64,000 nucleotides of DNA, from NCBI GenBank assembly GCA_023375785.1, contig SZWC01000580.1, forward strand, positions 289,621-353,620, given 5' to 3'. Made by a program: the position numbers and the translations under genes. The notes below the pieces were generated by a model, which did not search any database, was not told the DNA's origin, and saw nothing but the letters and a program-made list of their open reading frames with translations. The first letter of the stretch is position 1; each line of letters begins with the position of its first letter. Below are positions 1 to 14,500 of the stretch, piece after piece. This DNA comes from Penium margaritaceum (taxonomy: Eukaryota; Streptophyta; Zygnematophyceae; Desmidiales; Peniaceae).

Positions 1-15
1 TCTTCCTCTTCTTCC

Positions 16-1014
16 TCATTCAATTGAGGTGCCTTGCGGACACCTCGTTGCTTCTCGATTTCCTCCCTGCACCTCCCGCGCATCGCAGCCCCCGCTTCCC
101 CCTCCGCGCCCATCACGAGGTGGTGCCAGGCAACCAATGCAGATTTTGCGGAGGCATCCGCCACAATCGTGCACTGCCACTCCCCACCACTGGCCGCATT
201 GAGTGCATTTCTTCTCTTCGAGGTCCTTCCTCCTTCTTTCTTCTGCCGCAACCCGTCCCTCCACCTGTCACTACCTCATTGTGGCTTCGGAAACGGAGCG
301 CAGACCTCTCCTTTGCTCTGGGGGTCCCTCTTATTCTTCCTCCTCTTCCTCCTCTTCCTCCTCCTCCTCCTCCTCCGGGTCCCAACTTCCGCGCGATGGT
401 GCTCCCCCAGCGTCGGGTCCTGCTCCTTCTTCCTCATCCCATTTCTTTGCGGCCTCCTTCTCAATGGCCTCATTCAGGCACCGCAAGCAGGTGCAATTTT
501 GTCCGATGCAAGTCTTGGATGTTCCGCCGGCATACTGGTGTGCGGGATTTCCACACACCCGGCACACCACCTTTAGGTTTGGCTAAGCAGGGAGACTTTC
601 TCCGCACCATGTGCACGGGCCCGTATAGTTGGCCAGGTCCTTGGGGCTCATTGGCACCCTAGTCCGCGATGGTACTTTCTGGGGTTGCTGCTGGGCCACC
701 CCCACTGAGGCTTGCTCGAGCCGTGGTTCAAGCCTACCTTCAGTCTCCTCCCTCTTCCTCCGGTCCTGCTGCTCCCTCTGTTCCTGCCGTAGCTACTCTT
801 GCCGTTGTTCCTTCCTCCCCTCCTCCGCGGCCAGTTCGCGGACATCAGATTCCTCCTCTTCAATCTCCTCTGGTTCCTGGCTCCATTCCTACTCTTCTTG
901 CGACACCTATTTTTCACATATGTCCAGCACCTCCTCCGCTCTCCATCCCGCGAGCCCTTCTGCTGTCCCAGAGGCGCCTGGCGACCTCTCGTCTAGGGGA
1001 TGTGCGTTTTCCAT
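16..1014 (-). pseudogene. Decayed ORF for a charged, Cys-rich (zinc-cluster) protein downstream of gypsy integrase
   Basis: From an ATG at 1012-1014 one frame runs 332 codons to a TGA at 16-18 with no frameshift, but with seven internal stops: TAG at 907, 889, 793, 583 and 271, TAA at 331, TGA at 268 (lowest coordinate of each). The product would have an E/Q/R-rich, probably coiled-coil N-terminal part (codons 42-125). A first Cys/His cluster follows (C134, C137, C151, C154, H159, C169, C174, C176, C179), then a Glu run (about 214-227). A second cluster is C270, C273, H282, C284, C287, C292, C295. The start overlaps the end of the integrase frame (stop at 993) by about 20 bases in another frame, as in compact retroelements. 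Paired Cys clusters suggest nucleic-acid binding (gag-like or an extra ORF), but I do not recognise the family. Every stop fits a C-to-T change in CAG, CAA or CGA. It cannot be translated whole under the standard code. Confidence 0.6.
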
Positions 1015-2167
1015 GCTAGTGGTAGCAGCACAGACGCCGTGGCCGGATAACTGCGGTCGCTGAACCCTTCCGGTCCTTCCAGCCACACTTGCCCCGCCTC
1101 AACGCTAGCCACGTGGTACACCTCCCGCGGCTCCCCTGCCTCTCGCCCCGCATTGGGGAAGGGGCGCAGATAACCCAATAGGCCCTCTTTGGCGGGCCCA
1201 TGGTTCAGCAGTCGGTTGGCCGCATCGTATCCGCGCCAGGCAGCGACCGAACCCCTCATCCGCGCCTCCGCCTGCATGGCCTTTGTCCTTTCACAGCGCT
1301 CGTGGAACCATTTTGCAACCTCCTTGTCCTTCTCTTCCCCCGAGAGCTTCTCTTGCTCCTCCGGAGCAAGTGGTAGCCTCAGCCGCTTCTGGGGCATGCC
1401 CATCGCCGCACGCGGTGGTTGTCCAAAGAGCAGCATGTGGGTGAGAAGGAGGTTGCACGGCTGGGTGTTGTATTGATGAAGTGCACCGTCTTCTTCAGCT
1501 TCTCTACCCAGCTGTTATCCTCCGTAGTGGCCAGTGCTCGCTCCAGTATTTCATGCACCCGCTCCACATGCCCATGGAACTCTGGCCTGTACCGCCCGGT
1601 GTGTACGTGATGGAGCCCCCACTCCTCTGGCTCCTCTCTGAAGGCCCCCATGAACTCTGTGCCGTTGTCGCTGTGCACCACGCTGCACCCACCAAAACGG
1701 GAAAAGATTTCCTCGCGGATGAACCTTGCCGTGGTGGCTGAGCTCTTGTTGGGCACAACGCGGATCCAAAGGAACTTCTTGAAGTGGTCCACCGTTGCAA
1801 TCCACTACCGGTTCCCTTGGTGGCGGTGCGGACGAGGGCCGTGGAAGTTGATGATGATCTTCTCCAGCGGTTCACCGATAGGGGAGGGCTGTAACAGCAG
1901 CTGGTCCCGTGGTGTGATTTTCTGTGCTCGTTCGCAAGGGGTGCAGTGCTGCACCACCTCTTTGATGAGAGCCACCAGGTTTGGTACGTGGATGATGGGC
2001 GTCAGGCGATCCTTTAGCGCCTGTGTACCAGTGTGGTGATGGCGGTGGTAGGCCTCCACAACTGCCCTCTACAACGTTGGTGGGGGTACCCACAAGACGC
2101 GCGAAGTTAGTCTCCAGAGACGGCTGTCCTCCCATGCATACTGCTCACACAGACAGGCTAGATCATC
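993..2167 (-). pseudogene. Ty3/gypsy-type integrase, degenerate
   Basis: Integrase of an LTR retrotransposon, which joins element DNA to the host chromosome. On the minus strand an N-terminal stretch (VLWVPPPTL) leads into an HHCC-type zinc finger (AYHRHHHTG, then HCTPC) at about 1980-2100. The catalytic core shows SDNGTEF (second Asp) and RPEFHGHVERVH (Glu), with 34 residues between those two, close to D,D(35)E. The motif that should hold the first Asp reads IINFHGP, so that Asp is Asn (GAC to AAC). Damage: TAG at 2069-2071, TAG at 1805-1807 just before IATVDHFKKF, and a one-base frame change near 1430, after which the frame resumes as LFGQPPRA and continues to a TAG at 993. The C-terminal part (about 1000-1400) does not look like a typical chromodomain to me. 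A second ORF overlaps its 3' end. Family call is firm, activity is excluded. Confidence 0.85.
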
Positions 2168-2966
2168 CTTTTTTTCCGGTCAAATTCCACACCCAGCCGT
2201 GTTTCTAGATTCGTGTACACCTTCTGCGCCTCCGCTTTCTCCTGCTCCCTGCTGCTGGCGCGGAGAGGGATGTGGACGGTCTGCTAGATCCGCGAGTCCT
2301 ACGTCTCCATGGGCCCCTTCCTCCCCGCTTTCTCTGTCATCGCTTCCCCCGCCTTTTGCTTTGTCTCCAGCACCCTTGTCGGCAGTCCGCGCGCTCGCCT
2401 TCCATCGTGCTCCGCTTTCATCACCTCAAACTTTTTGCGGCTCTCCTCGTCGTAGATCAGCGGCTCTCTGTCCAAGGAATCAGGTGCAGGGAACAACCAA
2501 AGGATTCCAACCGCTCCAAGTTCCCCTTCATCCCACAGGTCTCGCAGACTGCTCTGAGCGGGGCCGCTCGGTCGTCTGCCGTGTCCACCAACGCGGTGCA
2601 GCTCAATCACTTCCTTTTTCCCTGCGGAGCCGCTCCTGGGGCATGTAGTAGTCCTTGGCTGCGTGTGATGGGCTGCTCCTCTTCCGAGCCTCCCGGCAAC
2701 TCAATGATCTCGGAGACCACCATCACCGCCGCCTCTTTCTCCGTGTGTCCCATTTTTTCAACCTCTTTGAGGACGGCTGATGTGGCGGTTTCTCCCAGGA
2801 CAGGCTGAAGTGAGGCCGGCACCATTTTCGCTGGCATCTGAACTTTGCGGAAGACTACCATCAGGAGCTCTGCTGCTTGCGCGGCCTCCCGCTCGGCTTG
2901 CGCTAACTGCTCCAGGGTAACGCCGGGGCTGGAGCCTTCATGTGTACAAGGCCGCTTTCATGACCT
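2168..2966 (-). pseudogene. Degenerate upstream part of the gypsy-like element, no domain recognised
   Basis: Minus-strand coding-like sequence upstream of the integrase. An open stretch at 2607-2861 is Ala/Glu-rich with a likely helical start (AQAEREAAQAAELL). It runs into a second stretch at 2299-2610 through a one-base frame change near 2608. The same frame then meets TAG at 2299-2301 and TAG at 2284-2286 and continues to an A7 run at about 2168-2174, where one missing A would join it to the integrase frame. I see no reverse transcriptase or RNase H motif here, so either those domains are unrecognisable or the element is rearranged. The sequence is cut off by the decamer satellite near 2967, so the rest of the element is not in this window. 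Confidence 0.4.
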
Positions 2967-5575
2967 CGCACTTGCACGCACTTACATGCACTTACACACA
3001 CTTACACATAGTTACACACACTTACAAACACTTATACGCACTTACATGTACTTACACCCACTTACACGTACTTACACGCACTTACACGCAGTTACACGCA
3101 CTTCCACGTACTTGTAGGCACTTAGACATACTTACACACACTTACACGCACTTACATGCACTTAAACGTACTTATTCGCACTTACATGTCCTTATATGCA
3201 CTTACATGCAATTATACATACTTACATGCACTTACACGCACTTACACGCACTTACATGCACTTACATGCACTTACACGCACTTACACGCACTTACACGCA
3301 CCTACACGCATTTAAATATTCTTACACATACTTACACGCTCTTACACTCACTTACACACACTTACACACACTTACACACAGTTACACACACTTACACATG
3401 CTTACACGCACTTACACATACACCCATTTACATGTACTTACATACACTTACACGTACTTACATGCGCTTACACGTACTTACACGCACTTTCATGTACTTA
3501 CACGCACTTACACACACTTATAGACACTTACATGCACTTACACGCACGTACACGCACTTACATACACTTATACGGACTTACACGCACCTACACGCACTTG
3601 CACATACTTACACACACTTACACGCACTTACACGCACTTATACGCACTTACACGCACTTCCATGCACTTATACGCACTAACATGCGCTTACACGCACTTA
3701 CACGCACTAACACGCACTTACATGCACTTACACATACTTACACGCACTTACACGCACTTCCACACTCTTACACAAACTTACAAACACTTACACACACTTA
3801 CACGCACTTATACGTACTTACATGCACTTACACGCACTTACACCCACTTACACGCACTTATATGCACTTACACATACTTATGTACACTTACACATACTTA
3901 CACATACTTACACGTACATACACACACTTACACGCACTTACACACACTTACACGCAGTTACACGTACTTATACGCGCTTACACATACTTACATGCACTTA
4001 CACGCATATACACGTACTTACAAACACTTGTATGCACTTACACGCACTTATACGCACTTACACGTACTTACACACACTTACACAAACTTACACACACTTA
4101 CACGCACTTTCACGCACTTGTATGCACTTATGCGCACTTACACAGACTAACACGTACCTATACGTACTTACACGTACTTACATGCATTTACACGCACTTA
4201 CACGCACTTACATGCACTCACACATACTCACACGCACTTACACGCACTTACACACACTTACACGCACTAACACATTCTTACACGCAGTTGCACACACATA
4301 TATGTACTTACGCGTACTTACACGTACTTACATGCACTTACACGCAGTTAATTACACTTACACACACTTACAGGTACTTACACGAACTTACACATACTTA
4401 CACGCACTTACAAGTACTTACACGCACTTGCAAAGACTTGCACACAATTACACACACTTACACGCACTTACATGCACTTACATGCACTTACACGCACTTG
4501 CACGCACTTACACATACTTACACGTACTTACATGAACTTACACACACTTACATGCAGTTAAAGGCACTTACAAACACTTACACAAACTTCCATGCACTTA
4601 CACGCACTTACACGCACTTACCCACACCTACACGTTGTTACACGCACTTACACGCACTTACAGGCACTTACACATACTCACACGCACTTACACGCACTTA
4701 CATGCACTTAAATGCACTTCCACACACTTACATGTCCTTACATGCACTTACACGCAATTATACATACTTACATGCACTTACACGCACTTGCAAGCACTTA
4801 CACGCACTTACACACACTTACATGCACTTACGCGCACTTACACGCACTTACACGCACTTTCACACATTTACATGTACTTACACATACTTACACGCACTTA
4901 CACTCACTTACACCCACTTACACGCACTTACACACAGTTACACACACTTACACATGCTTACACACACTTACACATACTTACACCCATTTACACGCACTTA
5001 CATACACTTACACGCACTTACACACGCTTACACGTATTTACACCACTTACACGCACTTACACGCACTTACACGCACTTACACACACTTATAGACACTTAC
5101 ACGCACTTACACGCACGTACACGCACTTACGTGCACTTACACAGACTTACACGCACCTACACGCACTTACACATACTTACACACACTTACACGCACTTAC
5201 ACGGACTTACACGCACTTACACGTACTTACACGCACTTACACGAACTTACACGCACTTATAGGCACTTACACGCACCTACATGTACTTACACACACTAAC
5301 ATGCGCTTACACGCACTTACACGCACTAACACACACTTACATGTACTTACACATACTTACACGCACTTACACGCACTTACACGCACCTACACGCACTTAC
5401 ATACACTTACACGCACTTACACGCACTTACACATACTTACATGCACTTACACGCACTTACACAAACTTACACGTACGTATACGTACTTACACACACTTAC
5501 ATACACTTACACGTACTTACACGTACTTACATGTACATACACGTACTTACACGCACTTACACATACTTACACACA

Positions 5576-8500
5576 GTTAATTACACTTATACGCACTTAC
5601 ACGCACTTATACAAATGTACACGCACTTACACGCACTTACACGTACTTACATGCACTTACAAACACTTACATGCACTTACACGCACTTACATGTACTTAC
5701 ACGCACTTACACGCACTTACACACACTTACAATCACTTACACGCACTTACACGCGCTCACACACACTTACAGACAATTACACGTATTTACACGCAATTAC
5801 ACGCACTTACACGTACTTACATGTACTTACACAAATGTATAAGTTATTATACGTATGTACACGTACTTACACGCACTTGCAAACACTAACACGTACTTAC
5901 ACTCAGTTACGCGCACTTACACACACTTACATGTACTCACACACACATACACGTACTTACACGTACTTACATGCACTTACACGCACTTACACACACTTAC
6001 ACACACTTACACACACTTACATGCACTTACACGTACTTATACGCACTTACACGCACTTATACCCACTTACACGTACTTACACGTACTTACACGCACTTAC
6101 ATGCACTTACACATACTTACACGCACTCACATGCACTTACACGTGTTTACACGTACTTACACACACTTACACATACTTACACGCACTCACATGCACTTAC
6201 ACGTGTTTACACGTACTTACACACACTTACACATACTTACACGCCCTTACACACACATACATACACTTACACGCACTTACACTAACTTACACGTAGTTAC
6301 ACACACTTACACGTACTTACATGCACTTACATACACTTACATGCACTTACGCGCACTTATACGCACGAATATGCACTTACACGCACTTACATATACTTAC
6401 TCACACTTACTCGCACTTACACACACTTACACACAGTTACACGAAATTATACGCACTTATACGCACTTACTAGCACTTACACGCACTTACACGTACTTAC
6501 ACGCACTTACAAGCACTTACACACACTTACATGCACGTACATGCACTTAGTTGTACTTATACGCAATAACACGCAGTTACACACAGTTACAGGCAGTAAC
6601 ACGTACTTACACATACTTACACGCACTTACACGCACTTACACGCACTTATCCACACTTACACGCACTTGTTCGAACTTACACGTACTTACACGCATTTCC
6701 ATGCACTTACACGTAATTACACGCACTTACACGCAGTTACACGTACTTCCACATACATACACGTACTTACGTGTACTTACAAGCACTTACACACACTTAC
6801 ACGCACTTACACGTACTTACACGTACTTACAAAATATTCCACGTACTTACACGCACTTAAACGAACTTACACACACTTCCACGCACTTACACGCACTCGT
6901 ACGTACTTGTACGCACCTATAGATACTTACACGTACTTACACACACTTACACATACTTACACGCACTTACATGCACTTACACGCACTCACACGTACTCAC
7001 ATGCACTTACACGCACTTACGTACACTTACACGCACTGACACATACTTACACGCACTTACACGCACTTACAAGAACTGACATGCACTTACACCAACTAAC
7101 ACGCAGTTACACACACTTACACATACTCACAAACACTAACATGTACTTACACGCACTTACACGCACTTGCACGCACTTACATGCACTCACACGTATTTAC
7201 ATGCAGTTATACGCACATACACGCACTTACACGCACTTACTTACACAAACGCACTTACACGCACTTACACACACTTACACGTGCTTACATGCACTTACAC
7301 ACACTTACACGCACTTACACGGACTTACACGCACTTACATGCACTTCCACGCACTTACACGTACATACACGCACTTACACGCACTTACACGCACTTACAC
7401 GCACTTATACATACTTACAAACACTTACACACACTTACACGTACCTACATGTACTTGCACACACTTACACAAACTTATACCTATTTACATGCACTTACAC
7501 GCACTTACACGTACTTACACGCAGTTAATTACACTTACACGCACTTACATGCACTTACACGAACTTACACGTACTTACACGTACTTACACGTACTTACAA
7601 ACACTAACATACACCTACACGTACATACACATACTCACACACACTTTTACGCACTTACACGCACTTAAACATACTTAGACGTACTTACACGCACTTACAT
7701 GCACTTACATGTACTTACACGCACTTACACGCACTTACACGTACTTACATGCACTTACATGCACTTACACGCACATACACGCACATACACGTACTTACAC
7801 GCACTTGCACACACTTACACATACTTACACGCTCTTACACGCACTTACACACTATTACACACATTTACACACAGTTAATTGTACTTACAGATACTTACAC
7901 GTACTTACACAAACATACACACACTTAAACGCACTTACACGTACTTACACGCACTTATAAACACTCACATGCACTCAAACGTACTTACACGCACTTACAC
8001 ACTTTTACACGCACTTTCACACACTTACATGCACTTACACGCACTTACACGCACTTACACACACTTACACGCAGTTACATGCACTTACACACAACTGCAT
8101 GCACATACAAACACTTACATCCACTTACACGCACTTACAAGCACTTACACGCAGTTACGTGCACTTACACGCACTTACCAACACTTACACGCACTTACAT
8201 ACACTTACACGCACTTACACACACTTACACATACTTACACGCACCTACACATACTTACACGTATTTACACACACTTGCACCCACTTACACGCACTTACAC
8301 ATACTTACATATACTTACACGCACTTATACACACTTACACACACTTACACCCACTTGCACGCACTTACACGCACTTACATACACCCACACTTACTTACAC
8401 GCACTTACACGCACTTACACGCACTTACACGCACTTACACACACTTACAAGCACTTACAAGCGCTTACATGTACTTACACATACTTACACGCACTTGTAC

Positions 8501-11500
8501 ACACTTCTACGTAGTTACATGCACTTACAAGCACTTACAAGAACTCACACGCATTTACACTCACTTACGCATACTTACACACACTTACACGCACTTACAC
8601 ACACTTAAACGCACTTACACACACTTACACGCACTTGCACATACTTACACGCACTTACACCCACTTTCACGTACTTACACGTACTTACACGCACTTAACT
8701 GCACTTACACGAACTTACACGCACTTACACAAGCTTACACACACTTCTATGCACTTACACGCACTTACACATACTTTCACACACTTACACGTACTTACAC
8801 ATAGTTACACGCACTTACACGTACTTACACGCACTTGCACACACTTACACGCACTGACAGGCACTTACCTACACATACATGCACTTACACAGACTTACAT
8901 GCACTTATACACACTTATATGCACTTACACGCACTTATACGCACTGAAGCGCACTTATATTTACTTACATGCACTTACACGCACTTACACACACTTACAC
9001 GCAGTTACACACACTTACACGTACTTACATGTACTTACACGTACTTACATGCACTTACATGCACTTAGATGCACTTACATGCACTTACACGCACTTACAC
9101 GCACTTACACACACTTACACGCACTTACACGCACCTACACATACTTAAATGCACTTACACGCACATACAGGATTTTACATGCACTTACACGCACTTACAC
9201 ACACTTACATACACTTGACGTATTTTCACGTACTTACATGCACATACACGCGCTTACACGCACTTACACGCACTTAAACACAGTTATACGCACTTACACA
9301 TGCTTACACATACTTACATGCACTTTCAAGCATTTACATGCACTTACAAACACTTGTATGCACTTACACTCACTTACACGGACTTACACGCACTTACACA
9401 CACTTACACACACTTACACGTACTTTCACACAATTACACGCACTTACGCACACTTACACCGACTTACACATACTTAAATGCACTTACACTCACTTAAATG
9501 CACTCACACATACTCACACGCGCTTACACGCACTTACGCACACTTACATGCACTAACACATAGGTACACGCACTTGCACACACTTACACGCACTTACACA
9601 CACTTACATGCACTTATACATACTTACACGCAGTTGATTGCACTTACACGCACTTACAGGTACTTACACAAACTTACACATATTTACACACACTTACACG
9701 TACTTACACGCACTTACAAAGACTTACACAGAATTACTCACACTTACACGCACTTACACGCACTTACATGCACTTACACGCAGTTGCACGCACTTACACG
9801 CACTTACACGCACTTACATGCACTTCCACACACTTACACGCAGTCACACGCACTTATAAACACTTACACGCACTTACATGCACGTACATGCACTTAAACG
9901 CACTTACACACACTTACATGTCCTTACATGCACTTACACGCAATTACACATACTTACACGCACTTCCACGCACTTACACGCACTTACACGCACTTACACA
10001 CACTTGAATGTACTTGCACGTACTTACACGCACTTACATGCACTTACACGCACTTACATACACTTATACATACTTACCCACTCTTACACTCACTTACATG
10101 CACTTACACATACTTACACACAGTTACACACACTTACACATGCCTACACACACTTACACATACTTACATCCATTTACAGGCTCTTACATATACTTACACG
10201 CACTTACATGCACTTACACGTACTTACACGCACTTACACGCACTTACACGCACCCACACGCACTTACACACACTTATACATACTTACATGCACTTACACG
10301 CACGTACACGTACTTACGCGCACTTCCAGGGACTTACACGCACCTACACACACTTACACGTACTTACACACACTTACACGCTTTTACACACACTTACACG
10401 CACTTACACACGCTTACACGCACTTACACGTACTTACATGCACTTACACGCACTTACACAAACTTACACGTACTTATACGTACTTACACACACTTACATA
10501 CACTTACACGTACTTACACACACTTACACGCACATACACGTACTTACACGCACTTCCACGTACTTACACGCAGTTAATTACACCTATACCCACTTACACG
10601 CACTTACACAAATGTACACGCACTTACACGCACTTACACGTACTTACATGCACTTACAAACACATACATGCACTTACACGCACTTACATGTACTTACACG
10701 CACTTACACGCACTTACACACACTTACACTCACTTACACGCACTTACACGTGCTCACACACACTTACACACAATAACACGTATTTACACGCAGTTACATG
10801 CACTTATACGCACTTACACGTACTTACACGCACGTACAAGCACTTATACGTACGTACACGCACTTACATGCACTTACACACACTTACACATACTTACACT
10901 AAATTACGTGCACTTACACGCGCTTTCATGTACTTACACACACTTACACGTATTTACACGTACTTACATGCACTTACACACACTTACACACACTTACACA
11001 CACTTACACACACTTACATGTACTTCCACGCACGTATACTCACTTACACGTACTTACACGTACTTACACGCACTTACATGCACTGATACGCTCTTACACA
11101 AAATTACACGCACTTACATGCACTTACACGCACTTATACACACTTACACATACTTACACACACTTACATGCACTTACACGCACTTACAAGCACTCACATG
11201 CACTTAAACATACTTACACGCACTTACACACGCTTAGACATACTTACACGCCCTTACACACACTTACATACACTTACACGCACTTACACTAACTTACACG
11301 CAGTTACACACACTTACACGTACTTACATGTACTTATACACACTTACACGCACTTACACGCACTTATACGGACGAATATGCACTTTCACGTACACACATA
11401 CACTTACTCGCACTTACACACACTTGCACACACTTACACGTACTAATACGCACTTATACGCACTTACTAGCACTTACACGCACTTATAAGTACTTACACG

Positions 11501-14500
11501 CACTTACAAGCACTTATACACACTTACATGCACTTACATGCACTTACACGCACTTATACGCACTTACACGCAGTTACACGCAGTTACACACAGTAACACG
11601 TACATACACAAACTTACATGCACTTACACACACTTACATGCACTTATCCACACTTACACGCAGTTACACGTACTTGCACACACATACACATACTTACATG
11701 TACTTACACGCACTTACACATACTTACACGCACTTACACGTACTTACACGTACTTACACAGTATTCCACGTACTTACACGCACTTAAACAAACTTACACA
11801 CACTTCCATGTACTTACAAGCACTTGTACGTACTTGTACGCACCTACACATACTTACACGTACCTACACGCACTTACATGCACTTAAACGCACTTACACA
11901 TACTCACATGCACTTACACGCACTTACGTGCACCTACACGCACTTACACGTACTTACACATACTTACACGCACTTGCAAGAACTTACATGTACTTACACC
12001 CACTAACACGCAGTTACACACACGTACACATACTCACACACACTAACATGTACTTACACGCACTTACACGCACTTATACGCACTTACATGCACTCACACA
12101 CATTTACATGCAGTTATACACACATACACGCACTTACACACACTTACACGCACTTACGCACTTACACGCACTTACACACACTTACACGTATTTACATGCA
12201 CTAACACACAATTACACGCACTTACATGGACTTACACACACTTAAACGCACTTCCACCCACTTACACGTACGTACACGCACTTACACGCACTTACACGCA
12301 TTTACACATACTTACACATAATTACACACACTTACACACACTTACACATACCTATATGTACTTGCACACACTTACACATACTTACACGTATTTACACGCA
12401 CTTACACGCACATACACGTACTTACACGCAGTTAATTACACTTACACGCACTTACATGCACTTATACATACTTAGACGTACTTACACGCACTTACATGCA
12501 CTTACACGTACTTACACGCACTTACACGCACTTACAAATACTTACATGCACTTACATGCACTTACACACACATACACGCTTATACACATACTTGCACGCA
12601 CTTGCACACACTTACACATACTTACATGCTCTCACACGCACTTACACACTCTTACGCACACTTACATGCAGTTAATTGTACTTACAAATACTTACACGTA
12701 CTTACACAAACTTACACACACTTAAACGCACTTACACGTAATTACATGCACTTACAAACACTTACATGCACTCACATGTACTTACACGCACTTACACACA
12801 CTTACAGGAACTTACACACACTTACATGCACTTACACGTACTTACACGCACTTACAGACACTTACACACAGTTACATGCACTTACACGCAACTGCATGCA
12901 CTTACACGTACTTACACCCACTTACACGCACTTGCAAGCACTTACACGCACTTACACGCACTTACACGCACTTACACGCACTTACACGTACCTACACGTA
13001 CGTATATACAGTTTTACGTACTTACACGCACTTACATGCACTTACAGGTACTTGCATACACTTACATGCACTTACACGCACTTACACGCACTTACACGCA
13101 GTTACATGCACTTACACGCACTTACCAACACGACCAAGCACTTACATACACTTACACGCACTAACACATACTTACACACACTTAAACATACTTACACGCA
13201 CCTACACATACTTACACGCACTTATACACACTTACACATACTTACACGCACTTACACGCACTTACACGCACTTACATACACCCACACTTACTTACACGTA
13301 GTTATACACACTTACACGCACTTACACGCACTTACACGCACTTACAGGCACTTACACACACTTACACGAGCTTACACGTACTTACCACACTTATGCACAC
13401 TTCAACATAGTTACACGCACTTACAAGCACTTACAATATCTTACACGCACTTACACTCACTTACGCGTACTTACACACACTTACATGCACTTTTACACTC
13501 TTAAACGCACTTACACACACTTACACACACTTACACACACTTACACGCACTTGCACATACTTACACGCACTTACACCCACTTACACGTATTTACACGCAG
13601 TTAATTGCACTTACACGCACTTACATGCACTTACACAAACATACACGCACTTATACACACGTACACGCACTTACACATGCTTTTACACACTTACACGTAC
13701 TTACACATAGTATCACGCACTTATACGTACTTACACACACTTGCACACACTTACGCATTTATACGCACTTACGTACACTTACATGCACGTACACGAACTT
13801 ACATGCACTTACACGCACTTATACGCACTTAAGCACACTTATACATTCTTACACGCACTTACACGCACTTACACACACTTACACACAGTTACACACACTT
13901 CTACGTACTTACACGTACTTACACCTACTTACATGTACTTACATGCACTTACACGCACTTACATGCACTTACACGCACTTACACGCACTTACACGCACTT
14001 ACACGCACTTACACGTACTTAAATGCACTTACACACACTTACACAAACTTACACGCACTTACACGCACTTACACACACTTACATACACTTACACGTACTT
14101 ACACGCACTTACACTTACTTACACACAGTTATACACACTTACACATGCTTACACATACTTACATGCACTTACACGCATTTACATGCACTTACAAACACTT
14201 GTATGCACTTACACGCACTTACACGCACTTACACGCACTTACACGCACTTCACACACTTACACACACTTACACGTAATTTCACGCACTTATACGCACTTA
14301 CGCACACTTACTCCGACTTACACATACTTACATGCACTTACACGCACGTACATGCACTCACACGTACTCACATGCACGTACACGCACTTACGCACACTTA
14401 CATGCACTAACACATACGTACACACACTTGCACACACTTACACGCACTTACACACACTTACACACACTTACATTATTACACGCTGTTAATTGCACATACA

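Noticed and set aside
24-662. Plus-strand open frames over the gypsy remnant
   Set aside because: They are shadows of the charged, Cys-rich minus-strand frame, with low-complexity Ser/Pro/Leu translations and no domain.
16-2966. Fungal RIP (CpA to TpA) as the cause of the stops
   Set aside because: The neighbouring satellite is highly repeated and full of CA steps that remain intact, and its commonest changes are at CpG.
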